NCBI GenBank assembly: GCA_944384025.1 | Contig: CALWRS010000007.1 | Coordinates: 39,226-103,225, forward strand | DNA: 64,000 bases | Source of the DNA: an uncultured Lachnospiraceae bacterium | GTDB lineage: Bacteria > Bacillota > Clostridia > Lachnospirales > Lachnospiraceae | Reading direction: 5' to 3' | In this document: positions 35,538 to 43,262 of the stretch, one piece after another | Numbering within the stretch: the stretch's first letter is position 1 | Layout of the letters: each line of letters opens with the position of its first letter | Made by a program: the position numbers and the translations under genes | The notes under the pieces: model-generated | Seen by the model: only the letters and a program-made list of their open reading frames with translations | Told to the model about the DNA's origin: nothing | Databases searched by the model: none

Positions 35538-37742
35538 ATGGAACTGAATTTTCAATTGCCGCCGCCTTTTCTAGCGCTTATAAAGCTGTCGGAGGGGGAA
35601 CAGGTGCGATACTGTTCGCCGTACGACATTGGCGCAGACGGGCGATTAAAAAAGGACGGCTGGCTGGCAGTTACCGCAACCCGGCTTATCATATTTGACG
35701 GGGAGACGGTTGCGGAAGAAATTCCGCTAAACGATATAACTTCATTAAAATGCGAACCGCAGGTAAACAACGGCCTTTTGATCATTCGCACAAAAAATGC
35801 GCCGCAGGAGAGGCTCTTGCTTCGCTTTACGATGAAGCATGTTTCCCGCATGGCGTTTATTGCAAAGGGCGCTTTGCTTTTGCGGGACGGCGTGCAAAAA
35901 CCGGTAACCAGCCGCGAATACGACAAAACCTGTCCGATTTGCGGCAGAGCGCTTGGAGGAACAAGAGAATGCCCAAAGTGCAGCAACAAGCCGTCCGTTT
36001 TGCGAAAGTTTTTCGGAACGTGGGGGCAGTATCGTGCTATGATTGTGCTGATTCTGCTTGTGATGGTTGTGCTTTCGGCGCTTTCTTTGCTCTCTCCTAA
36101 AGTGCAGCAGGTATTTATTGACGATTATCTGCGCCCGCAAAGAGGCGGCATGGGAGCGGTCGCAGGGTTCGCCGGAATCATGATTTGCCTTACGGCTCTT
36201 AACATTACGTTCTCCGTATTGAAGCATTGGCTGTGCATGTCGATGGGAACGCGCGTTAGCATGGATTTGCGCGAGCGCTTGTACAAAAAAATCCAAGAGC
36301 TGTCCCTTTCCTTTGTTCAGGAACGGAAGCCGGGCGTTTTGATGAACCGGATTACCGGAGACACAAAGAACATTCGAATCTTCATGCAGGACGCTTTTTC
36401 AAATATGTTCAACTGCTTAGTCACTATGCTGATTACGATTGTGATTATGCTTTGCATGAGCTGGAAGCTGACGCTACTTACTATTTTGTTTATGCCGCTT
36501 GCTTTTGCGGCGAGCATGAGTTTTCGCAAGGAAATCCATCGGCGGTTTCACATGCAATGGCACCGAGGCGACCGCATGAACGCCGGACTTCAGGACGTGC
36601 TCTCCGGTATGCGCGTTGTAAAATCTTTTGGCACGGAAGAGGCGGAGACCGAAAAATTCCGTCGCTACGCAGATGATTTCGCGCAGATTCAAAGGCGAAA
36701 CGAAGTGTTTTGGGCGCTTCTTTTTCCGATGCTTGGCTTTTTGATGAGCTTAGGAATTTATGTCGCGACGTATTTGGGCGGCAGGGAAGTTCTTGGCGGA
36801 GAGATGAGTGTCGGAGAATTGACGCAGTTTATTAGCTATGCGGGAATTCTCTATGGTCCTCTTCAGTGGATGACATTTTTGCCAAGACAGATTACTATGC
36901 TTCTTACAAGTCTTGAGCGTATCTACGACATCCTGGACGAGCAGCCGCAGATTGTGGAACACACGGAGGCGGTTTTTGGAGAAATTAAAGGCGAAGTGGA
37001 ATTTCGGGATGTGACGTTTGGGTACCGCTCTTACGAGCCGGTGCTTGAGAAAATCAATCTGAAAGTAGAGCCGGGAGAGATGATTGGTCTTGTTGGAGCC
37101 TCCGGAACCGGCAAGTCAACGATGATCAACCTGATTATGCGGCTTTACGAGGTGGACGATGGACAGCTGCTTATTGACGACGTGGATATTAACCGGCTGA
37201 AAGTAAACGACTTCCACTCCCGGATAGGCGTTGTGCTTCAGGAAAACTTCCTGTTTGCGGGAACAATTTACAACAATTTGAAATTTGCGAAGCCGGACGC
37301 GACGCCGGAAGAAATTATTCAGGCGGCGAAAATGGCGAACGCGCACGACTTTATCCTGAAAACGCCGGACGGCTACAACACGTACGTTGGCGAACACGGG
37401 TATAATCTTTCCGGAGGAGAGCGGCAGCGGCTGGCAATTGCCCGTGCAATTTTAAATCGTCCGAAGCTGTTGATTCTTGATGAGGCGACGTCTAGTCTTG
37501 ATACGGAGAGCGAGTACCTGATTCAAAAGGCGCTTGAGCGCCTGACAAGCGGCTGCACGACGTTTGCGATTGCACATCGTCTCTCGACCCTAAAGGATGC
37601 GGACCGGATTGTTGTCATTGACGGACACCGGATTGCCGAAATCGGAACGCACAATGAACTAATGGAAAAGCAAGGCATATATTGCGGCCTTGTAACGGCA
37701 CAGCTGCAAATGCAGCGTCTAAGAGGCGAAGCCGACAAATAA
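35538..37742 (+). CDS. ABC exporter half-transporter with N-terminal zinc ribbon (DUF1854-linked), second subunit
   Basis: A 734-residue paralogue of the 32573 protein with the same layout: a PH-like N-terminal domain, a zinc ribbon (Cys132, 135, 145, 148), six transmembrane helices and an ATPase with GASGTGKST, LSGGERQR, ILDEATSSLD and AIAHRLS. Both subunits keep canonical ATP sites, so they should form a heterodimer with two active sites, unlike many heterodimeric exporters in which one site is degenerate. It lies 22 bp downstream of the DUF1854 gene. Confidence 0.9.
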   Translation: MELNFQLPPPFLALIKLSEGEQVRYCSPYDIGADGRLKKDGWLAVTATRLIIFDGETVAEEIPLNDITSLKCEPQVNNGLLIIRTKNAPQERLLLRFTMKHVSRMAFIAKGALLLRDGVQKPVTSREYDKTCPICGRALGGTRECPKCSNKPSVLRKFFGTWGQYRAMIVLILLVMVVLSALSLLSPKVQQVFIDDYLRPQRGGMGAVAGFAGIMICLTALNITFSVLKHWLCMSMGTRVSMDLRERLYKKIQELSLSFVQERKPGVLMNRITGDTKNIRIFMQDAFSNMFNCLVTMLITIVIMLCMSWKLTLLTILFMPLAFAASMSFRKEIHRRFHMQWHRGDRMNAGLQDVLSGMRVVKSFGTEEAETEKFRRYADDFAQIQRRNEVFWALLFPMLGFLMSLGIYVATYLGGREVLGGEMSVGELTQFISYAGILYGPLQWMTFLPRQITMLLTSLERIYDILDEQPQIVEHTEAVFGEIKGEVEFRDVTFGYRSYEPVLEKINLKVEPGEMIGLVGASGTGKSTMINLIMRLYEVDDGQLLIDDVDINRLKVNDFHSRIGVVLQENFLFAGTIYNNLKFAKPDATPEEIIQAAKMANAHDFILKTPDGYNTYVGEHGYNLSGGERQRLAIARAILNRPKLLILDEATSSLDTESEYLIQKALERLTSGCTTFAIAHRLSTLKDADRIVVIDGHRIAEIGTHNELMEKQGIYCGLVTAQLQMQRLRGEADK

Positions 37743-37759
37743 AAACGGAGGGAAGCACA

Positions 37760-38917
37760 ATGCAGGAAAACGAGGAAGCGCTCTACCGGCAGGCAGTGCC
37801 GTATTTGCTTGACTGGTACGATGCAAATGCGCGCATTTTGCCATGGAGAGAAGAGAAAAACGCGTATCACACTTGGATTTCCGAAATTATGCTGCAGCAA
37901 ACCCGCGTGGAAGCGGTTCGGGGATATTACAACCGCTTCCTGCGGGAACTGCCTGACATTCCGTCGCTTTGCAAAGCCCCGACAGAGCAGCTTTTAAAGC
38001 TTTGGGAAGGGCTTGGCTACTACAGCCGCGTGCGCAATTTGCAAAAAGCGGCGAACATCGTATGCGAAAAATACGGCGGCGTGCTGCCAAGCGATTACGA
38101 GCAGTTAAAAACGCTTCCGGGAATTGGCACTTACACGGCGGGCGCGATTGCCTCCATTGCCTACGACGCCGCGGTTCCGGCTGTGGACGGCAATGTTCTT
38201 CGGGTTATGAAGCGAATCTCTGGAAGCCGGGACGATATTACGCGCGAGTCGGTAAAGAAGGCTCTGTTTTCGACCTTACAGTCCGTAATACCTACAGACC
38301 GCCCCGGCGATTTCAATCAGGCGGTTATGGATCTTGGCGCGGGAATTTGCGTACCAAACGCGGAGCCGCATTGCAAGGAATGCCCCGTTATGCATCTTTG
38401 TAAAACGTTTCGCGAAGGGACGTGGCGGGAGATTCCCTACAAACCAGCTTTGAAAAAAAGAAGAGTTGAGCAGCGCACCGTTCTTGTGATAAAATGTCAG
38501 GGACGCTATTTGCTGCATAAGCGCGCGGATAACGGACTTTTGGCGGGATTGTGGGAAATTCCTGCGGTACCGGAAAAAATGGACGAAAAAAAGGCGATTG
38601 CGCAGGCGCAGGAGTTGCTTTTGCAGCTGCCCTTTAAAAAGAACGCTTCGCCTCTTTTTAAAAAAGTGGATAAGCTGCCCGATGCAAAGCATATATTCAG
38701 CCACGTAGAATGGCGAATGAGTGGGTACTTGCTTACCGCCCCAAAGGAAGCATCCGCCTTGCCGGAACAAATAGCGGCAGACTACGCGCTTGTGGATTTA
38801 GAGACAATACGCACGCGGTATTCTCTGCCAAGCGCTTTTTCCGCCTACCTAAAGGAAATAAAGCGGCTGGAAGAAAATGCGCAGGGCGCACAAGAGAAGA
38901 AAGGAAACGACCAATGA
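37760..38917 (+). CDS. mutY: A/G-specific adenine glycosylase
   Basis: MutY removes adenine mispaired with 8-oxoguanine. The 385-residue protein has the helix-hairpin-helix LPGIGTYTAGAI, the catalytic Asp in VDGNVLRVM, four Cys for the Fe-S cluster (CVPNAEPHCKECPVMHLC) and a C-terminal NUDIX-like domain that reads 8-oxoG. The ATG at 37760 has GGAGGG upstream. Its stop overlaps the next start by 4 nt. Confidence 0.95.
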   Translation: MQENEEALYRQAVPYLLDWYDANARILPWREEKNAYHTWISEIMLQQTRVEAVRGYYNRFLRELPDIPSLCKAPTEQLLKLWEGLGYYSRVRNLQKAANIVCEKYGGVLPSDYEQLKTLPGIGTYTAGAIASIAYDAAVPAVDGNVLRVMKRISGSRDDITRESVKKALFSTLQSVIPTDRPGDFNQAVMDLGAGICVPNAEPHCKECPVMHLCKTFREGTWREIPYKPALKKRRVEQRTVLVIKCQGRYLLHKRADNGLLAGLWEIPAVPEKMDEKKAIAQAQELLLQLPFKKNASPLFKKVDKLPDAKHIFSHVEWRMSGYLLTAPKEASALPEQIAADYALVDLETIRTRYSLPSAFSAYLKEIKRLEENAQGAQEKKGNDQ

Positions 38918-39270
38918 GCATAGAACGGATGTTAAAGTATGCAAGCATTGCGGAATTGATAGGGGTAGGAATTTACTTTCTGTGTATGACAGGCGGCTTT
39001 CTGCTAGACGCAGGGAATCCCCTATACACAGTGTGCGGCTACGCCGCCGGCTTTTTGTGGTACACTTTGGGACTTTTGTTTTGCCTGATGGCGTTTGCGG
39101 TTATGATCTGGTTTTGGCGCTATCTGCTTCGCATGTCTATGCCCCGAACCCGCGAATTAACCGTAGAAAAGAAAGAAAAAATGCCGGTTTTCTGGCTGAT
39201 TTTGGCAGCGGCGGCGTTCTTTTCCTGCATGTCGTTTACAATGGCTCTAGCGGGCGCCGGAGGGGCGTAG
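38914..39270 (+). CDS. Small membrane protein of unknown function
   Basis: A 118-residue protein with three hydrophobic segments (about 14-32, 43-70 and 90-113), separated by a basic loop with RTRELTVEKKEK. I do not recognise a family. It is translationally coupled to mutY by a 4-nt overlap. A terminator follows at 39349. Confidence 0.7.
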   Translation: MSIERMLKYASIAELIGVGIYFLCMTGGFLLDAGNPLYTVCGYAAGFLWYTLGLLFCLMAFAVMIWFWRYLLRMSMPRTRELTVEKKEKMPVFWLILAAAAFFSCMSFTMALAGAGGA

Positions 39271-39348
39271 GCGTACACATAGACGTAAAAAGAAAGCAAT
39301 TTAAGAAATTACGATTATGGCATTTGCCAGACGGGATTGGTAAACGAG

Positions 39349-39390
39349 ATAACGGGTATTCGGTGAAAGCTGAGCACCCGTTATTTTTTT
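39349..39390 (+). terminator. Intrinsic terminator after the mutY operon
   Basis: ATAACGGGT (39349-39357) and ACCCGTTAT (39376-39384) pair perfectly and are followed by a run of Ts. Confidence 0.75.
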
Positions 39391-39427
39391 CATACTATAT
39401 ATAGTAGAGGGTAATTTAAAAGCAATT

Positions 39428-39538
39428 GGAGGTGATGCTACAGATGGCGTTAGACCTGAATTTGAGAAAGCAATGGATAACCGTGAAGCATTTTATAAAG
39501 AATACGGTGAGAAAGGAAGCCCGAAACCGACTTTTTAA
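39428..39538 (+). pseudogene. Gene remnant encoding a short C-terminal piece
   Basis: One frame reads GDATDGVRPEFEKAMDN followed by REAFYKEYGEKGS and a stop. The segment resembles, from memory, the C-terminal part of small clostridial lipoproteins in which a GVRPEF.(E/K)AMD helix recurs. No start or upstream part is present. A strong hairpin terminator overlaps the end. Low certainty on the family. Confidence 0.4.
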
Positions 39539-39562
39539 CAACGTCGGTTTCGGGCAATTTTT
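39519..39562 (+). terminator. Strong intrinsic terminator
   Basis: GCCCGAAACCGAC (39519-39531) and GTCGGTTTCGGGC (39543-39555) form a perfect 13-bp stem followed by AATTTTT. It isolates the recombinase/surface locus from the mutY side. Confidence 0.85.
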
Positions 39563-39788
39563 ATGTGCGTTTAGCAACGTGCCTTTATAATGAGGTGGTA
39601 AGAAGTTCAACTCTTCCTAGTCGGCGGCATGGGACGTTGTTCCAATACACATTTTATTGTTTACACAAGCATGGAGAAGTAGGAACAGGATAAAGTTCTC
39701 TTTGTGCTGGAGCGTTGCAAAGAGTTCTGACGGCGGATGAGGTCAGCATTCATGACTTTCGTACAAACGCTCCGGAATGGAGATGAAT
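39563..39788 (+). promoter_or_regulatory. Leader region of the serine recombinase gene, with inverted repeats
   Basis: No gene is seen here. Two small inverted repeats lie just before the recombinase start: CTCTTTG/CAAAGAG (39698-39704/39718-39724) and GGAGCGTT/AACGCTCC (39709-39716/39766-39773). They overlap and may be alternative stems or protein-binding sites. Confidence 0.4.
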
Positions 39789-40412
39789 ATGGAACGATAC
39801 GGTTACATTCGGGTTTCTGCAAAGGATCAGAATCCGGAAAGACAGCTTTATGCAATGGAGGAGGAAGCGATCAAACAGAGCAATATCTTTCTAGATAAAG
39901 TGTCTGGAAAAAATTTCTCGCGTCCACAGTATTTGCGACTGTTAAAACGGTTGAAAAAGGGAGATGTGCTTATTATTAAAAGCATCGACCGTCTGGGGAG
40001 AAACTACGAGGAAATTTTGGTGCAATGGCGCAAAATCACAAAAGAGATCGGAGCGGACATACAGGTTATTGACATGCCATTGCTCAACACCAATACGCTA
40101 CGTGCCGACCTGACAGGAGTTTTTATTGCGGACCTTGTGCTCCAGCTATTGGCGTATGTGGCGGAGACGGAGCGCAGCTTTATTAAACAGCGGCAGGCAG
40201 AGGGGATTGCGGCTGCAAAGAAGCGCGGGATTCATTTCGGATGCAAAAAACGTGAACTGCCGGAGGATTTTGACAGTGTTTATCTACTTTGGCGCGAGCA
40301 AAAAATTTCCTGCCGAAAAGCAGCGGAGTTGCTGGGAATGAATCACACGACTTTTTACCGAAGATGTATGGAACGCAAGGAAGTTGAGGAAGCAGGAAAA
40401 TCATCGGAATAA
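39789..40412 (+). CDS. Serine recombinase of the resolvase/invertase family
   Basis: A 207-residue small serine recombinase with YIRVS (catalytic Ser10 in this numbering), the SIDRLGRNY Arg-containing motif, the long helix around AYVAETERSFIKQRQAEG and a C-terminal helix-turn-helix (ISCRKAAELLGMNHTTFYRR). The size matches DNA invertases and resolvases, not the large transposon type. ATG at 39789 has GGAG six bases upstream; two in-frame ATGs lie a few codons earlier. A short inverted-repeat segment and a surface-protein gene follow directly, which suggests promoter inversion as its job. Confidence 0.9.
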   Translation: MERYGYIRVSAKDQNPERQLYAMEEEAIKQSNIFLDKVSGKNFSRPQYLRLLKRLKKGDVLIIKSIDRLGRNYEEILVQWRKITKEIGADIQVIDMPLLNTNTLRADLTGVFIADLVLQLLAYVAETERSFIKQRQAEGIAAAKKRGIHFGCKKRELPEDFDSVYLLWREQKISCRKAAELLGMNHTTFYRRCMERKEVEEAGKSSE

Positions 40413-40443
40413 GGTTGAATTTTTGGAAAAAGTTGTTCTAAAT

Positions 40444-40547
40444 AGTAGACTTTTTGAGACAATTTTGTCACATAGCCTACAAGGGGTAAAATAAAAGGAA
40501 TTTGTAGTCAGCTTTCATTATACACCGCCCGTTTCAAAAAGTCTGCT
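40444..40547. repeat. Candidate invertible segment bounded by 17-bp inverted repeats
   Basis: AGTAGACTTTTTGAGAC at 40444-40460 and GTTTCAAAAAGTCTGCT at 40531-40547 are inverted copies with two mismatches, enclosing 70 bp. The segment starts 31 bp after the recombinase stop and ends 50 bp before the surface-protein start. The enclosed DNA holds a promoter pointing at the surface gene and a TATAAT box on the other strand (40517-40522). A third related AAAAAGT lies at 40427-40433. Confidence 0.55.
40465..40492 (+). promoter_or_regulatory. Promoter candidate inside the inverted-repeat segment
   Basis: TTGTCA (40465-40470) and TAAAAT (40487-40492) are 16 nt apart and drive toward the dockerin protein gene in the orientation present in this sequence. 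No other good promoter was seen between 40413 and 40597. Confidence 0.45.
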
Positions 40548-40597
40548 TTGGGAAACAGCAGGGACTCTAAGTTATAAAAACAGGAGGGCAGAAGGTA

Positions 40598-43177
40598 ATG
40601 AAAGAAAAAATAGCTTTATTTTTGGTCGGCGCTTTACTGCTTTTGCTTGGCAGCTCAGGTATGCTGCCGAAGGTGAGAGCTGAGGCGGGGGCTGATTTGG
40701 CAGAGTGGGAGTATGTCACTGCGGACGGTCTTAAATATGCGGTTTCTTCACTGCAAAAGGTAACCATTACCGGTTACATAGGGGAAAGTGAGGAGGTCGT
40801 TGTCCCGGCGGAGATTGACGGGCTTCCGGTAACGAGAATTGGCATCCGTGCATTCGAAGAATGCAGCATTACTTCGATGAGACTACCAAACAGTATAAAG
40901 TATATTGACCCCAGTGCATTTTCTGGCTGCAGCAGCTTGATAGAGATCACGCTGCCGGAAGGTTTAAAGAGTATTCCGTATGGCATGTTTCTTCGCTGTA
41001 GCAATCTGAGCACAATTGAGCTGCCGGAGAGCTTAGTGTGTATTGGAGAAAATGCATTTGCCGATTGCAGCAGCCTGAGCACAATTGAGTTGCCGGAGGG
41101 CTTGAAGACTATCGGGGATTCCGCATTTGCCGGTTGCAGCAGCCTGCGTACAATCGAGTTGCCGGGTGGCTTGGAGAACATCGGAGAGAGGACGTTTGCC
41201 GGTTGTAGCGGTCTGAGTGCAATCGGATTGCCAGAGGGATTAGAGAGTATTGGGGCGAGAGTTTTTCTTGACTGTGAGTCTTTGCGTGCGATCGAATTGC
41301 CAGAAGGCTTGAAGAGTATCGGAGACAGTGCATTTGACAATTGCAGCAGTCTGAGTACGATCAAGTTGCCGGAGAGTTTGGAGAGTATTGGGTACTGGGC
41401 ATTTGCTGATTGTAGCAGTCTGAGTACAATCGAGTTGCCAGAAGGCTTGGAGAGTATCGGAGAGAGGACATTTTTTCGTTGTAGCAGCTTAGCAAAAATT
41501 AGTTTGCCAAGCAGTATGAGAGTTGTTGGGGAAGATGTTTTGACGGATACCGCGTATTATGAGGATGCTTCAAACTGGGAAAATGGCATTTTGTATTTGG
41601 ATGGCGTGCTTCTGGCTGTGAAGGAAGAGCAAATTACTTCTGTAACAGTAAAGGAAGGAACGAGGATCATTGCAGATAATGCATTTAGTTACTGTAGAAG
41701 CCTGAGTAAGATTGTCCTGCCGGAGAGCTTGGAGAGTATCGGAGACAGTGCATTTTCTGGCTGCAGTAACTTGATAGAGATTGCTCTGCCGGAGGGTCTT
41801 AAGAGTATCGGATACTGGGCATTTTATGATTGTAGCAGTCTGAGTACAATTGCCCTGCCAGAGGGCTTGGAGAGTATCGGAAACAGCGCATTTGAAGGCT
41901 GCAGTAGCTTGGCGGAGATTGCTCTGCCAGAGGGATTGGAGAGTATCGGAGACGAGGTATTTTCTGGCTGCAGTAACTTGACAGAGATTGTCCTGCCGGA
42001 GAGCTTGGAGAGTATCGGAGACAGTGCATTTTCTGGCTGCAGTAACTTGATAGAGATTGCTCTGCCGGAGGGTCTTAAGAGTATCGGATACTGGGCATTT
42101 TATGATTGTAGCAGTCTGAGTACAATTGCCCTGCCAGAGGGCTTGGAGAGTATCGGAAACAGAGCATTTGAAGGCTGTGGTAGCTTGACGGAGATTGTTC
42201 TACCAGAGAGCTTACAAACGGTTGGTTCCGATGTTTTTGTTGATACTGCGTATTATGAGGATGCTTCAAACTGGGAAAATGGCATTTTGTATTTGGATGG
42301 CGTGCTTCTGGATGTGAAGGAGGAGCAAATTACTTCTATAACAGTAAAGGAAGGAACAAGGGTCATTGCAGGCAGTGCATTTTCTGACTGTGTCAGCCTG
42401 AGCGCTGTTGAACTGCCGGAAGGTTTGGAGAGTGTCGGAGATAGTGCATTTTCTGGCTGCAGCAGTCTGAGTACGATCAAGTTGCCGGAGAGCATGAGGA
42501 ATATCGGGGCTGCTGCATTCGAGGAATGCACTGACTTGAACATGATTACCATTCCGGATGGCGTGGAGAACATAGAGGCTGATACATTTATGTTCTGCAT
42601 CAACTTGAGCATGGTCGAGCTACCGGAGGGATTGAAGAGTATCGGATATAACGCATTTTGCAACTGCGTAAATTTGAAAACAATAGATTTTCCGGATGGG
42701 TTAGAATTTGTTGCACATGGTGCATTTAGACATTGTGCCGATTTGGAAAGTATCTCTTTGCCGAGCAGTTTGGATACCCTCGCGATATGGTGTTTCCCGT
42801 TAGGTGGTGATGGGGATTATGATGATGAGGAAAATCTGGTTTCCATTTCCGTGGTCGAGTATCGAGGGAGTGAGGAGGAGTGGTCGAAGCTGTTACCGGA
42901 GGAGCCCGACTTTTGGGAAGGCCTTTGGGAAGGACCGTTTATCGCCACCTACAACGGAGTTGTTAGATTCCAGCCCAACATCCCGGGTGATATTAATGGT
43001 GATTCTGAGATTACAAGTGACGATGCAATCTATTTGTTGAATTATACATTGTTCCCGGAAATTTACCCTCTTACGTGTGGTGCAGATTTCAACAAGGATA
43101 CTGAAATTACGAGTGATGATGCGATTTATCTGCTGAATTACACACTATTCCCAGAAATTTATCCGTTGAAAGAGTAG
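40598..43177 (+). CDS. Secreted BspA-like leucine-rich-repeat protein with C-terminal dockerin
   Basis: An 859-residue secreted protein. A signal peptide ends near VRA-EA (about residue 28). Most of the chain is built of 23-residue LRR_5 repeats (consensus LPEGLxSIGxxAFxxCSSLxxI). Two copies of a non-LRR island (SNWENGILYLDGVLL) interrupt them. The end is a dockerin with two calcium loops, Asp798-Asn800-Asp802 and Asp830-Asn832-Asp834, each followed by ITSDDAIYLLNY. BspA-type repeats usually bind host or environmental ligands, and a dockerin docks to a cohesin. The next gene encodes a cohesin-like protein. It carries no wall anchor of its own. Confidence 0.9.
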   Translation: MKEKIALFLVGALLLLLGSSGMLPKVRAEAGADLAEWEYVTADGLKYAVSSLQKVTITGYIGESEEVVVPAEIDGLPVTRIGIRAFEECSITSMRLPNSIKYIDPSAFSGCSSLIEITLPEGLKSIPYGMFLRCSNLSTIELPESLVCIGENAFADCSSLSTIELPEGLKTIGDSAFAGCSSLRTIELPGGLENIGERTFAGCSGLSAIGLPEGLESIGARVFLDCESLRAIELPEGLKSIGDSAFDNCSSLSTIKLPESLESIGYWAFADCSSLSTIELPEGLESIGERTFFRCSSLAKISLPSSMRVVGEDVLTDTAYYEDASNWENGILYLDGVLLAVKEEQITSVTVKEGTRIIADNAFSYCRSLSKIVLPESLESIGDSAFSGCSNLIEIALPEGLKSIGYWAFYDCSSLSTIALPEGLESIGNSAFEGCSSLAEIALPEGLESIGDEVFSGCSNLTEIVLPESLESIGDSAFSGCSNLIEIALPEGLKSIGYWAFYDCSSLSTIALPEGLESIGNRAFEGCGSLTEIVLPESLQTVGSDVFVDTAYYEDASNWENGILYLDGVLLDVKEEQITSITVKEGTRVIAGSAFSDCVSLSAVELPEGLESVGDSAFSGCSSLSTIKLPESMRNIGAAAFEECTDLNMITIPDGVENIEADTFMFCINLSMVELPEGLKSIGYNAFCNCVNLKTIDFPDGLEFVAHGAFRHCADLESISLPSSLDTLAIWCFPLGGDGDYDDEENLVSISVVEYRGSEEEWSKLLPEEPDFWEGLWEGPFIATYNGVVRFQPNIPGDINGDSEITSDDAIYLLNYTLFPEIYPLTCGADFNKDTEITSDDAIYLLNYTLFPEIYPLKE
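41711..42162 (+). repeat. 176-bp perfect direct repeat within the leucine-rich-repeat gene
   Basis: 41711-41886 and 41987-42162 are identical over 176 bp, offset by 276 bp, which is exactly four 69-bp repeat units. A second pair, 41552-41615 and 42248-42311, is identical over 64 bp in the non-LRR islands. This is recent internal duplication and allows in-frame loss or gain of repeats by recombination. Confidence 0.9.
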
Positions 43178-43262
43178 GAAAAATCAGATTTGCGATAATG
43201 CTATCCATGAAAAAAAGGTCTTTATAAAAGACAAATATAAAAACATAGAAAGGAGTTCTGTC

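Noticed and set aside
40598-43177. Regular short repeats as a possible CRISPR array
   Set aside because: The repeats are coding 69-bp units of a leucine-rich-repeat protein, in frame and without unique spacers.
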